From: Variovorax flavidus
GTDB lineage: Bacteria > Pseudomonadota > Gammaproteobacteria > Burkholderiales > Burkholderiaceae_C
Assembly (NCBI RefSeq): GCF_030317145.1
Contig: NZ_JASZYE010000001.1
Span: forward strand, 434,001-498,000
DNA: 64,000 nt
Direction of reading: 5' to 3'
Shown piece by piece: positions 1-8,632 of the stretch. A program made the position numbers and the translations under genes. The notes beneath the pieces are model-generated. The model did no database searches. It was not told where the DNA came from and saw nothing but the letters and a program-made list of their open reading frames with translations. Each line of letters opens with the position of its first letter. Position 1 is the stretch's first letter.

Positions 1-1
1 G

Positions 2-694
2 CGCAAGATCATCGGCGGCGAGTTCGTCACCGTGTTCAAGCAGGAAGCGGCCAAGCTCACGAGCGCGGGTGCCAAGGGCGCCAAGTGGCTGGCGCAGGGC
101 ACCATCTACCCGGACGTGATCGAGTCCGGCGGCGCCAAGAGCAAGAAGGCTGTCACCATCAAGAGCCACCACAACGTGGGCGGCCTGCCGGAACAGTTGG
201 GCCTAAAGCTGCTGGAGCCGCTGCGCGACCTGTTCAAGGACGAAGTGCGCGAACTTGGCGTCGCGCTCGGCCTGCCGCCCGAGATGGTCTATCGCCATCC
301 CTTCCCCGGCCCCGGCCTGGGCGTGCGGATCCTCGGCGAGGTGAAAAAGGACTACGCCGACCTGCTGCGCCGCGCCGATGCGATCTTCATCGAGGAGCTG
401 CGCAACTTCATCGACCCCGCCACGGGCAAGAGCTGGTACGACCTCACGAGCCAGGCCTTCACCGTGTTCCTGCCGGTCAAGAGCGTGGGCGTGATGGGCG
501 ACGGCCGCACCTACGACTACGTCGTCGCACTGCGCGCGGTGCAGACCAGCGACTTCATGACGGCTGACTGGGCCGAACTGCCCTATGCGCTGCTGAAGAA
601 GGTATCGGGTCGCATCATCAACGAGGTGCGCGGCATCAACCGCGTCACCTACGACGTGAGCAGCAAGCCGCCGGCGACGATCGAGTGGGAGTGA
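2..694 (+). CDS. guaA: GMP synthase (glutamine-hydrolysing), C-terminal part
   Basis: Final step of GMP synthesis: XMP, ATP and glutamine give GMP in the cytoplasm. Only the last 230 residues are inside the window; the gene begins upstream, and the family is about 525 residues long. What remains is the end of the ATP-pyrophosphatase domain ([10 protein letters not shown] near residue 51) and the dimerisation domain with [14 protein letters not shown] near residue 90, both hallmark stretches of GuaA. The protein ends in PPATIEWE, the normal GuaA C-terminus, so the 3' end is intact. No clear Rho-independent terminator follows. Confidence 0.97.
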   Translation, partial: RKIIGGEFVTVFKQEAAKLTSAGAKGAKWLAQGTIYPDVIESGGAKSKKAVTIKSHHNVGGLPEQLGLKLLEPLRDLFKDEVRELGVALGLPPEMVYRHPFPGPGLGVRILGEVKKDYADLLRRADAIFIEELRNFIDPATGKSWYDLTSQAFTVFLPVKSVGVMGDGRTYDYVVALRAVQTSDFMTADWAELPYALLKKVSGRIINEVRGINRVTYDVSSKPPATIEWE

Positions 695-1099
695 GAGGTG
701 TCGCGTGTCGCCGTTTTCGACCGGTGACACGCTGACCCTTCGGCCTATCTCATTGGATGCGCACCATTTGGACAGCCAGTGCAGTTGCCGGGTTTGCGGC
801 TGCGGGCCCGTCTCTTGCATGCAGCATGGGCATATCCCATTCGGGTTGACCCTCATGAACTGTTTTCACATGTAAGAACATAGTGTTAGAGTTTGGCATT
901 CGTAGTGTCTGGTAACAGTACTGCGCGTTCTCCAACGACACCCTCTGGGGCGGATGCCATGGAAAAAGTCAGCTGCGACGCCGTGAGAATGACTCCCGGG
1001 GCGACCACGGTCGCCGCCCGGGAAACCGCTGATCGGACAAGGAGAGGCCGCCAGTTCAACCACCGGTCTTCCGCTTCATTTCGCGTTGAGGACTTCCCG
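695..1099. other. Intergenic region between guaA and the glycosyltransferase cluster
   Basis: About 400 bases with no convincing gene. It holds a short inverted repeat ATGGG-N5-CCCAT at 826-840, a possible -35 element TTGACC at 846-851 in a locally AT-richer stretch, and a strong hairpin at 994-1023. The reading frame of the following gene stays open back to 893, so an N-terminal extension cannot be fully excluded. Confidence 0.5.
994..1023 (+). other. Leader hairpin upstream of the sugar-transfer operon
   Basis: TCCCGGG at 994-1000 pairs with CCCGGGA at 1017-1023, and GCGACC at 1001-1006 pairs with GGTCGC at 1009-1014, giving 13 base pairs interrupted by a 2-base bulge. No T-run follows, so it is not an ordinary terminator. 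It lies about 75 bases before the chosen start of the glycosyltransferase and could be a leader structure. If translation starts further upstream it is simply coding sequence. Confidence 0.4.
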
Positions 1100-2107
1100 A
1101 TGGATCCAGTGACCGATTCGCCGAGGGACACGCAATTGCTGTCCGTCGTCATCCCCTGCTACAACGAGGAAGAGGTCATCGGGGAGACGATGAAGCGCAT
1201 GAGGGCCTTCTGCGCCGACTTGCAGGACCTGGACGTCGAGCTCATCTTCGTCGACGACGGCAGCCGCGATCGCACACGGGAGCGCCTGAAGGAGTTCGCG
1301 GCGGAAGACCCCCGGATCAAGCTCGTCGGGTTCGCACGCAATTTCGGTCACCAGATCGCGGTGACCGCCGGCATCGACGCCGCCAACGGCGACGCGGTCG
1401 TGCTCATCGATGCCGACCTCCAGGACCCGCCCGAAGTCGTCCACCAGATGATCGCCAAATGGCGCGAAGGCTATGACGTCGTCTACGGCACGCGCACGGA
1501 GCGCCCCGGCGAGTCCGCCTTCAAGCTGGCGACGGCACGAGGCTTCTACCGCCTGCTCAACCAGCTCTCGGACGTCGCGATCCCCTTGGACACGGGCGAC
1601 TTTCGCCTCATGAGCCGGGATGTCGTGGATACGCTGCGCGCCATGCCCGAGCGCGACCGGTTCGTGCGGGGCATGGTGAGCTGGGTCGGTTTCAAGCAGA
1701 TCGCGCTGCCATACCGGCGCGCCGAACGATTTGCAGGGGAGAGCAAATACCCGCTGACCAAGATGCTGCGTTTCGCAACGGATGGCATCCTGTCCTTTTC
1801 GACCAAGCCGCTGCAGATGTCGGTGGCGCTGGGCATGGTCTGCGCCACCATTTCGCTGCTGGGTATCGTGTACGCACTCGTGCTGCGCCTGTTCACCAAC
1901 GTATGGGTGGAAGGCTGGACTGCCTTGATGATCGCGGTCCTCTTCATGGGTGGCGTCCAGCTGATCTGTGTGGGCGTCCTCGGCGAATACGTCGGCCGCA
2001 TCTACAACGAAATCAAGAACAGGCCGCTGTACGTGGTCCAGGAATACTTCGGGTTCGAGAAGGCCGGCCCGGCCATGTCTCGAAGCCCTGTGGTTGTCAG
2101 CCGATGA
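1100..2107 (+). CDS. Polyprenyl-phosphate glycosyltransferase, GT2 family (GtrB/ArnC type)
   Basis: Membrane-anchored family 2 glycosyltransferase that moves a sugar from a nucleotide carrier onto polyprenyl phosphate at the inner face of the inner membrane. The 335-residue product has the Rossmann start SVVIPCYNEEE at 15-25, VDDGS at 51-55, the metal-binding DADLQDPPE at 104-112, and two C-terminal membrane helices at about 238-262 and 274-297. This is the layout of the DPM1/GtrB/ArnC group. Start 1100 was chosen because GAGG lies 8 bases upstream and the family begins close to the SVVIP strand; the frame is open back to 893. It overlaps the next gene by ATGA. The sugar is not evident from sequence. 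Confidence 0.9.
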   Translation: MDPVTDSPRDTQLLSVVIPCYNEEEVIGETMKRMRAFCADLQDLDVELIFVDDGSRDRTRERLKEFAAEDPRIKLVGFARNFGHQIAVTAGIDAANGDAVVLIDADLQDPPEVVHQMIAKWREGYDVVYGTRTERPGESAFKLATARGFYRLLNQLSDVAIPLDTGDFRLMSRDVVDTLRAMPERDRFVRGMVSWVGFKQIALPYRRAERFAGESKYPLTKMLRFATDGILSFSTKPLQMSVALGMVCATISLLGIVYALVLRLFTNVWVEGWTALMIAVLFMGGVQLICVGVLGEYVGRIYNEIKNRPLYVVQEYFGFEKAGPAMSRSPVVVSR

Positions 2108-3099
2108 CAGTCAAGAAGTCATTGCGATTGCTGCTGGGCATCGGCCTCGCGGCGCTGTTTCTCTGGTTGATTCTTCGCCAGATCAGCCTTGAGGAAATCA
2201 GAAGGGCGTTCGATGGCGCCAACTACATCTGGGTGACCTCCGCTCTCGCGGCTTTTGCGGTGGGCTATTCCTGCCGGATCGAACGCTGGCGCGCGATGCT
2301 GGAGCGGGACAGCCCCGGCTTGACGTGGGGGCGCTGCGCCGGGCCCTTGCTGGCGAGCTTTGCGGCCAACAATGTGCTGCCCTTCAGGGCGGGGGATGCG
2401 CTTCGCGCGTTCGCATTCAACAGGAAGCTGGGCACGACGTCGGGTGTCGTCGTCGCGACGCTCTTCGTCGAGCGCCTGCTGGACCTGCTGATGGTGCTGG
2501 TGCTCCTGGGAGTGGCCGTCGCGATGTTCGGCCTGGACACCAGGCACTTCGCAGGGATCGGCAGTGTGGCCTTGATCGCTGCAGCGCTTGCCATCCTGTT
2601 CGTCCTCCTGTTCCCGCGCTTCTTCACCCCATTGGTGCTCGCCATGGGGCGCCTGGTGGTCCGCGTCGCGCCCGGCTTCGGGCAGAAGCTGTTCGACGAA
2701 ATCAACAAGAGCCTGAGCACGCTGCATCACCTGGCGCAAGGGGGCACCATGGTCAAGCTGGTCCTCTGGTCCGTGCTGGCCTGGCTGGCCGAGGGCTGCG
2801 TCTTCTGGTTTGCGGCGCTGGCATTGCCTGCACTTTCAGCGCCGCTCGCGGGCTGGCTGGCATTGCCCGTGGGGACTCTGGCGACGCTCATCCCCAGCAC
2901 CCCGGGCTACATCGGCACCTTCGATTTCTTCACCGTGCATGCGATGACGACGCTCGGCAACGATGCGGTGGTTGCGACCGCCTATGCGCTGCTCGTCCAC
3001 GCGCTGCTCTGGCTTCCGCCGACTCTCGTGGGTGGCCTCTATTTGTTGGTCTTTCCGGTCCATCAGCAGCAAGAGAAATTGAAAGCAGTTTCCTCATGA
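2104..3099 (+). CDS. Flippase-like integral membrane protein (LPG-synthase TM / UPF0104 family)
   Basis: 331 residues, almost entirely hydrophobic helices (about 8), matching the membrane domain shared with lysylphosphatidylglycerol synthases (UPF0104, AglD-like). Typical sequence includes NNVLPFRAGDALRAF and the later PSTPGYIGTFDFF, both conserved in the family. It starts inside the stop codon of the polyprenyl-phosphate glycosyltransferase, and its own stop overlaps the next start, so the three are translationally coupled. Inference: it helps transfer or flip the lipid-linked sugar made by the upstream enzyme. Members of this family have rarely been tested biochemically. Confidence 0.85.
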   Translation: MTVKKSLRLLLGIGLAALFLWLILRQISLEEIRRAFDGANYIWVTSALAAFAVGYSCRIERWRAMLERDSPGLTWGRCAGPLLASFAANNVLPFRAGDALRAFAFNRKLGTTSGVVVATLFVERLLDLLMVLVLLGVAVAMFGLDTRHFAGIGSVALIAAALAILFVLLFPRFFTPLVLAMGRLVVRVAPGFGQKLFDEINKSLSTLHHLAQGGTMVKLVLWSVLAWLAEGCVFWFAALALPALSAPLAGWLALPVGTLATLIPSTPGYIGTFDFFTVHAMTTLGNDAVVATAYALLVHALLWLPPTLVGGLYLLVFPVHQQQEKLKAVSS

Positions 3100-4421
3100 G
3101 TTTGTCTCACACGACGCAGGTGACGATTGTTGGCGCGGGCTTTACCGGGCTGACTGCAGCCTATGAGTTGGTCAAGAAGGGATTCGACGTCACGATTCTC
3201 GAGGCCGAACCAGAGGTCGGCGGGCTGGCCGCGGCCTTCGAGGTCGGCGGCGAAAACCTGGACCGTTTCTATCACCACTGGTTCACCAACGACCTGGAAG
3301 TGATGGGTTTGATCAATGAACTCGGCTTGAACGAGCGCGTCGAGGTCAATCCGACCAACACCGGCGTCTACTACGCGAACAACTTCTTCAAGTTGTCGAC
3401 GCCCTGGGACCTGCTGAACTTCAAGCCTCTGAGCTTTGTCGACCGGATCCGTCTGGGCCTCCTGGCACTGCGCGCCCGCCAGGTGAAGGACTGGAAGGCC
3501 CTGGAGAACAAGACCGCGCAGGACTGGTTGCGCGAACTCGGCGGTGAAAACGTCTATCGCGTGGTCTGGCAGCCACTGCTCAAGGGAAAGTTCGGTCCCT
3601 ACGCCGAGCAGGTGTCGGCCGTCTGGTTCTGGAACAAGCTCAAGTTGCGCGGCGGTAGCCGGGGCAAGGGCGGTGAAGAACGCCTGGCGTATTTCAAGGG
3701 AGGCTTCGTCGCGCTGGCCGAGGCGCTGGCCAACCGGGTGAGGGAATTGGGCGGCCGCATCGAGCTCAATACGCCGGTCTCGAAGATCGAACCACTCGGC
3801 GAGCGCTGGGTCGCGACCACGCCCCGCGGCGAAATCACCTCGGACCGCGTCATTGCAACCCCCGCGTTGCCGCTGGTCGCGGACATGGTGCGCGGCTGGG
3901 CGTCCGGCGACTACATCAAGAGCCTGGAACGCATCCAGTACATCGGCAACGTGTGCCTGGTGCTCGAACTGGACCGGCCGCTGTCGAAGACCTATTGGCT
4001 GAACGTCAACGACCCGAGCTTCCCCTTCGTGGGCGTGATCGAGCACACCAATTTCGAGCGGGCCGAAACCTACGGCGGCAAGCACATCGTCTATCTCTCG
4101 AAGTACCTTCCGCACACCGAGCCCCTGTATGCGATGGGTGCCGACGACTTCCTGGAATTCGCGCTGCCTTTCCTCAAGACCATGTTTCCCGCCATGGATC
4201 GCAAGTGGATCCAGGCGCATCACTTGTGGCGGGCGCGCTGGTCGCAGCCGGTCGTCGAGAAGAACTACAGCAGCCTGATCCCGGGTGAAGACGGGCCGAA
4301 GAGCGGTTTTCACGTTTGCTCGATGGCCCAGATCTACCCAGAAGACAGAGGCACCAACTACGCCATCAGGGCGGGCAAGAGCATTGGCGAGCGGTTGACG
4401 CTCGCCGTGAAGAACGGCTGA
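3096..4421 (+). CDS. NAD(P)/FAD-dependent oxidoreductase (protoporphyrinogen-oxidase / UDP-galactopyranose-mutase-like)
   Basis: 441 residues. The N-terminus carries the dinucleotide-binding fold VTIVGAGFTGLTAAYELVKKG (GxGxxG near residue 13), an acidic end of strand two (ILEAE) and a GGLAAAF loop, as in amine-oxidase-like flavoproteins. The gene sits between membrane sugar-transfer genes with an ATGA overlap upstream and 6 bases downstream. Such oxidoreductases recur in polysaccharide and polyprenyl-sugar loci, so a role in modifying a lipid-linked sugar is a reasonable inference. A desaturase or oxidase acting on another substrate remains possible. Confidence 0.85.
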   Translation: MSLSHTTQVTIVGAGFTGLTAAYELVKKGFDVTILEAEPEVGGLAAAFEVGGENLDRFYHHWFTNDLEVMGLINELGLNERVEVNPTNTGVYYANNFFKLSTPWDLLNFKPLSFVDRIRLGLLALRARQVKDWKALENKTAQDWLRELGGENVYRVVWQPLLKGKFGPYAEQVSAVWFWNKLKLRGGSRGKGGEERLAYFKGGFVALAEALANRVRELGGRIELNTPVSKIEPLGERWVATTPRGEITSDRVIATPALPLVADMVRGWASGDYIKSLERIQYIGNVCLVLELDRPLSKTYWLNVNDPSFPFVGVIEHTNFERAETYGGKHIVYLSKYLPHTEPLYAMGADDFLEFALPFLKTMFPAMDRKWIQAHHLWRARWSQPVVEKNYSSLIPGEDGPKSGFHVCSMAQIYPEDRGTNYAIRAGKSIGERLTLAVKNG

Positions 4422-4427
4422 GCCGAC

Positions 4428-5972
4428 ATGAGCAGCCGTCTCCAGAGTTCGGAGAGCGTTGCAGCGACCTGGAGCATCGCTGCCATCCTGGGCGCTGCGG
4501 TGCTTGTCCTGGTGCCCTACGCGCTGCTGCTGCACACCTTGCCCATCGGCCGGGACTCCGGTGTCTTCGTCTACACCGGGATGATCATGAACAGCGGGGG
4601 CATGCCCTACGTTGATTCATGGGATCACAAGGGTCCGCTGCTCTACATATTCAACGCGCTGGGGTACCTGCTCACGGGCAGCGCCAAGGGCATCATCCTT
4701 CTCGAAGGGCTGCTTCTCTTCGCCGGGCTGGCGATATCGATGTCCCTCTGGAAGAGGCTGTTGCCGACCTTTGCCGTCCTGCTGGCCGCGACCCTGCTCG
4801 TCTTGACCTACTGCGCGACCTTCGAGTTGGGAAACCTGACGGAATCCTGGTTGATTCCCTTCATCCTGGTGACCTATTCGCTGGCCTTCGTCCACTTCTG
4901 CGACGAGACGGTGTCGAACAAGAAGGGCTTGCTGGACTGGCTGTGCATCTCGCTCGGCATCTCGATGGCGGTCGCGATGCTGACTCGGCTCAACAACGGG
5001 ATGGGCCTTGGTCTGCTCGCCCTTTACCTGATCGTCCTCGGCACGCGGCATCGGTTCAGGGCGGTCGTCCTGATGGGCATTTCATTCGCCGTGATCGTGC
5101 TGCCCGTTCTCTTCTGGATCTACCAGAAAGGCGCGATGGGCGCGTTCGTGGAGCAGTACTGGTCGTTCAATTTTGCGTACTCGCGCGGAGCGAGCCTCGT
5201 GGCACGGGTCGTGTCCGTGTACACGCTTTCGCAGGCCATCTTCCTTTCGCCTCTGGGCCTCGGCTGCCTGCTGGTGGGGGGGGCCGTCTTCCTGTCGAAC
5301 ACGCAGGTTCCCAAGGGAAAGAAGAACTCGTTCCACTGGCTGATGTTCACGGTCTTCTGCGTCGAACTGCTGTCGCAGATGGCCTCCGGAAGAGGGTACT
5401 TGCACTACGCTTCGCTCGCTTCGCCGGCACTCGCGCTGGTGTTCGTCGCCTTGCTGAACCTGGGTGGCGGCCCTGGCGGGTTCCTGTCCGGCGCGAGGAA
5501 GAACGCGAAGTGGGCGGTGCTCGTGGTTCCGGCCTTCGTGGTCGCGCTGGCGCCCGCGGCGTTCGCCTTGCTGGGTTCGTTGAAGCACGGCACCAACGTC
5601 CCGGGCTCGCCGGAAAACGAACTGGCCGACTATCTACAGCGCAATACCAGGCCCTCCGACCTCGTGCTGGTCCACGGTGCGGAAACCTGGCTGCTGGCTG
5701 CTGCCGGGAGGCGGTCCGCGACGAGCATCACCTACTACTACCCGGCGCTCTCCGGATTCAAGGACACGTACGGGAGGTACCAGGCGGACGTCCTGGGCAA
5801 CAAGCCGCTGTACATCGTCGAGGCGCCCGATTCATGCGGCCTCTCCAAGGCGAACTGCGAAGGAAAGCCGGAGCAGTTTGCAGAGCTCAGGGCATTCCTG
5901 CAGAAGGCGTACGTGCACGAGCGTGACCTGGGCGGCTACAGATTCTGGCGCTACCGAGGCGCAGGAGGCTGA
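4428..5972 (+). CDS. GT39-like (GT-C fold) membrane glycosyltransferase
   Basis: 514 residues with about 10-11 hydrophobic helices and a soluble C-terminal part of about 110 residues. The first periplasmic loop has the acidic signature of GT-C enzymes: GRDSGVFVY (Asp43) and DSWDHKGP at 63-70. This class (ArnT, PMT) takes sugars from polyprenyl-phosphate donors on the periplasmic face. It is the last of four close genes (1100-5972), which together contain a donor-making enzyme, a possible flippase and an acceptor-side transferase. Its 3' end overlaps the convergent gene at 5951 by 22 bases. Confidence 0.82.
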   Translation: MSSRLQSSESVAATWSIAAILGAAVLVLVPYALLLHTLPIGRDSGVFVYTGMIMNSGGMPYVDSWDHKGPLLYIFNALGYLLTGSAKGIILLEGLLLFAGLAISMSLWKRLLPTFAVLLAATLLVLTYCATFELGNLTESWLIPFILVTYSLAFVHFCDETVSNKKGLLDWLCISLGISMAVAMLTRLNNGMGLGLLALYLIVLGTRHRFRAVVLMGISFAVIVLPVLFWIYQKGAMGAFVEQYWSFNFAYSRGASLVARVVSVYTLSQAIFLSPLGLGCLLVGGAVFLSNTQVPKGKKNSFHWLMFTVFCVELLSQMASGRGYLHYASLASPALALVFVALLNLGGGPGGFLSGARKNAKWAVLVVPAFVVALAPAAFALLGSLKHGTNVPGSPENELADYLQRNTRPSDLVLVHGAETWLLAAAGRRSATSITYYYPALSGFKDTYGRYQADVLGNKPLYIVEAPDSCGLSKANCEGKPEQFAELRAFLQKAYVHERDLGGYRFWRYRGAGG

Positions 5973-6337
5973 GGCTCGTAGCCCACGAACGGGCCGAAGA
6001 AGACCATGTCGCCCTGCAAGCCCTCGGCGATCTCGTTCTGCTTGGGCAGTTCGTCGATGAATTCGGGCCACGATTGCGCGACGTGTGCGGACCACTGGCG
6101 ATGATCGAGCCGGGTGATGGGGCCTTGCGTATCCAGGAACTCGAAGCCCTGTGCCGTCAATCGGGTCACTGCGAGCGTGGTTGCCGACTCGTGGTTGTTC
6201 GCCGTCACATAGGCCGACACATACGCCCCTGCCAGCGATTTCGGCATTCGGCCGTTCGAGCCGCGTGCCACCTTCACATTGACCAGATACAAGCCGCGTC
6301 CCGGCGTCGGCTGCTTTGACTTGAACAAGCCAAACAT
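5951..6337 (-). CDS. Hypothetical cytoplasmic protein, 128 aa
   Basis: I do not recognise a family with certainty. The product begins MFGLFKSK, has no signal peptide or membrane helix, and contains a regular alternation of strands and helices (LYLVNVKVARG, ESATTLAVTRLTAQGFEFLD). The composition resembles a small alpha/beta protein. It runs against the glycosyltransferase cluster and overlaps its last 22 bases. The ATG at 6337 is the first in frame, and the codon usage is like its neighbours. Confidence 0.7.
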   Translation of the reverse strand: MFGLFKSKQPTPGRGLYLVNVKVARGSNGRMPKSLAGAYVSAYVTANNHESATTLAVTRLTAQGFEFLDTQGPITRLDHRQWSAHVAQSWPEFIDELPKQNEIAEGLQGDMVFFGPFVGYEPQPPAPR

Positions 6338-6424
6338 TGATTTCGTCCCAAGAAATTGACCCGATATCGTAGCGCGGCGGGCATCCGCGCCCGGCCGGCA
6401 CGCATTTTTAAGATTCTGTGAAGG

Positions 6425-6438
6425 ATTGCTTAAGCAAT
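6425..6438. promoter_or_regulatory. 14-base palindrome upstream of the hemerythrin-like gene
   Basis: ATTGCTTAAGCAAT is a perfect palindrome about 95 bases before the hemerythrin-like start at 6534, in an AT-rich patch of the 196-base divergent gap. It does not match the FNR/Anr consensus (TTGAT-N4-ATCAA). It could be an operator for either divergent gene. No regulator is assigned. Confidence 0.35.
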
Positions 6439-6533
6439 TCTTAGCGGCGCGAAAAGGGGCCGATTCCTAGACTTCCTTCCCAGCAGGAGGTGCACGGTGC
6501 GCTTTCCGCTGCACCCCAAGGAAGGACACCCCA

Positions 6534-7268
6534 ATGAACATCGATCAGCGCGAAATGCGCCAGGTTGCGGAGGCCGCGGCACCCCGCATCGACATGTATG
6601 CCGGCATCCACAAGGCGCTGCGCGCGCTCATGGCCGATAGGCTGCTCGCCCTCGGCCGCATGGACGTCGACGATGCGCTGGAACTCGCCCAGGTCACGCA
6701 ACGCGTGCTGGAACTGCTGGAGTTCTGCCGCTCGCACCTGCAGCACGAGAACGAATTCGTCCACACCGCCATGGAGGCCCGCGCACCCGGCGCCAGCGGC
6801 CAGATCGCGCACGAGCACGCGGAACACGTTGAAGCGATCACGGCACTGGCAAACCAGACCACGGCGTTGCTTCAATGCGATGCCGAGGCGCGTGCCGCTG
6901 GGGCGCTTGCGCTGTACCGGGCGCTCTCGCTGTTCATCGCGCACAACTTCGAGCACATGCATGTCGAGGAGACGGCGCACAACGCGGTGCTCTGGGCGCG
7001 CTACACCGACGCCGAACTCATCGAGATCCACAATGCGCTGGTCGCCTCGATCCCGCCGCACGAGATGATGTTCGTGGTGCGCTGGATGGTGCCCTTCATG
7101 AATCCTGCGGAGCGCGCTGCGATGCTGGGTGACATGCAAGCCCATGCACCCGCTCCGGCCTTCGCGGCGGCGCTCGACGTGGTGCGCCCGCATCTGAGCG
7201 AGCGTGAATGGGCCAAGCTCGGCGCGAGTCTCCAACTGCCCGCAGGGCCGGGGAAGGTACAGGGCTGA
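6534..7268 (+). CDS. Hemerythrin/HHE-like cation-binding domain protein
   Basis: 244 residues, soluble and mostly helical. The histidines and acids sit in the pattern expected for a four-helix di-iron bundle: DMYAGIHKALR, HLQHENEFVH, HEHAEHVEAI and HNFEHMHVEE. The C-terminal third (WMVPFMNPAERAAMLGDM) is an extra helical region seen in longer hemerythrin-like proteins. Known members bind O2 or NO or sense iron or redox state; which applies here is unknown. A GGAAGG ribosome site lies 9 bases before the ATG. The gene ends 2 bases before the convergent GAF gene. Confidence 0.85.
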   Translation: MNIDQREMRQVAEAAAPRIDMYAGIHKALRALMADRLLALGRMDVDDALELAQVTQRVLELLEFCRSHLQHENEFVHTAMEARAPGASGQIAHEHAEHVEAITALANQTTALLQCDAEARAAGALALYRALSLFIAHNFEHMHVEETAHNAVLWARYTDAELIEIHNALVASIPPHEMMFVVRWMVPFMNPAERAAMLGDMQAHAPAPAFAAALDVVRPHLSEREWAKLGASLQLPAGPGKVQG

Positions 7269-7270
7269 GG

Positions 7271-8632
7271 CTACCCGGCGATTTCGATGAGTGCGACCGG
7301 CCGCTCCATGCGCAGGTGGAACCGGCCGCGGCCGGTCTTCTCGAGACGGATGTGCGGGCAGTTCTCCACCAGCCGGCGCTGCAGCAGTACCAGCCGCGCC
7401 TCCAGGTTGTCCGAGAGATCCGGCAGCCGGATGGCGGGATCGAGCCGAAGCTCGCGGTTGGTGAAATCGCTGCGGCCCTGTTCCGAGTACTCGCGCAGCA
7501 GCTTGCCGAGGATGGCGCCCGCCACGCCCTTGATCAGGTAGCTGTCGCCGATGAAGACGCTGTTGTTCGCGAGGTAGTGGCGCACCGGCACGGGCGCGCC
7601 GGTGGCCGATGGCGCACCGGCCGCACGCGGCTCCTCTGCAGGCGCCGTCGGCTCGTCCGTGGTGCGCAGCAACTCGAGCGCTGCGCCCAGGTGGCCCGCG
7701 ATGGCGACGAGCGCATCCTCATCCTCGAAGCCGAAGCGCATGTCCTGCGGGCTTTCGACGAAGAGCGCACCCAGCAGCCTGCCGCTGGAAACGATGGGCA
7801 CGGCCAATTGGCTGTGCGGCTCGGACAGCCCGGGAAAGCAGATCTCGGTGTCCAGCACGAGCCCGGGCTCGGTCTCGCGCATGCTGCTGCGCACGGCGTG
7901 GCTGTAGCTCGCTGCGTTGGTCATGTGGCTGATGCGCACCGGCGTGCGCTCGCGGGCGGCCACCCCGATCACGCCGTGTCCGATTTCGATCTCCGAACCG
8001 ACCCCGGATGTCGCATACCCGCAACTCGCGACGGTGTAGAGGCGCTGCGTGGCGGTGTCCAGCATCAGCACCATGGCGTGGTGCACGTCCAGGTGATCGT
8101 TGAGCACGGCGAGGGTGGTCTGCAACAGCTCGTCCGTCGCGCCACAGGCGGCAAGGCGCTCGGCCGAGCGCCTTACGCCGGCCAGCAGGCCGAAGCGGGG
8201 AGGCTGCGGCGGCAGTCGATCGCCCTCGACGCTCTCGATGGCCTCCACTTCGTACACATCGGAGCCCAGCAGCCGGAAGACGCCGGCCATGCCCGAGTAC
8301 GAGGCGATGCCGGCCAATTGCGCCTTCATGCTCTCGAACAGCGGGCCGCTGGTCTCCGTGCGCAGGTAGCGCAGATGCAGCCGGTAGTAGGCGGCGCTCG
8401 CCGGGTCGATCAGCAGGACGCTGCTGTAAGGGTTGGCAAGGATGTTCTGCCGTGTCTTGTTGAAGAACTGGAACGACAGCGCGACGTGGCGTTCGTCCAC
8501 GTAGTTGACCTGCGAGATGTAGGCGACGTTGGGCGTCCCGTCTTCCGCGCAGGTGGACATGATGGCCGGGATCGCGCCTTCGAAGCAGCCACGGATCGCG
8601 TGCAGCGACAGGGGCGGGGAGGCCTGGGTCAT
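7271..8632 (-). CDS. PNPOx-fold, GAF and C-terminal winged-helix-like protein
   Basis: 453 residues with three recognisable parts. Residues about 15-140 resemble a pyridoxamine-phosphate-oxidase split-barrel (MSTCAEDGTPNVAYISQVNYVD). Residues about 165-325 are a GAF domain (VLNDHLDVHHAMVLML, LAVPIVSSGRLLGALFVES). Residues about 355-445 look like a winged helix (ILGKLLREY, RRLVENCPHIRLEKTGRGRFHL). The combination suggests a flavin- or ligand-sensing regulator rather than an enzyme. Its ATG lies within the stop of the PNPOx-like gene (8629-9135), so the two are coupled. The start was placed there because the longer open frame upstream is the other gene's antisense-frame run-through. Confidence 0.8.
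   Translation of the reverse strand: MTQASPPLSLHAIRGCFEGAIPAIMSTCAEDGTPNVAYISQVNYVDERHVALSFQFFNKTRQNILANPYSSVLLIDPASAAYYRLHLRYLRTETSGPLFESMKAQLAGIASYSGMAGVFRLLGSDVYEVEAIESVEGDRLPPQPPRFGLLAGVRRSAERLAACGATDELLQTTLAVLNDHLDVHHAMVLMLDTATQRLYTVASCGYATSGVGSEIEIGHGVIGVAARERTPVRISHMTNAASYSHAVRSSMRETEPGLVLDTEICFPGLSEPHSQLAVPIVSSGRLLGALFVESPQDMRFGFEDEDALVAIAGHLGAALELLRTTDEPTAPAEEPRAAGAPSATGAPVPVRHYLANNSVFIGDSYLIKGVAGAILGKLLREYSEQGRSDFTNRELRLDPAIRLPDLSDNLEARLVLLQRRLVENCPHIRLEKTGRGRFHLRMERPVALIEIAG

Noticed and set aside
3063..4535. 490-codon antisense open frame over the FAD oxidoreductase gene
   Set aside because: Long antisense frames are expected in GC-rich DNA. The composition is Arg/His/Ala-rich with no domain, and the sense gene is clearly a flavoprotein.
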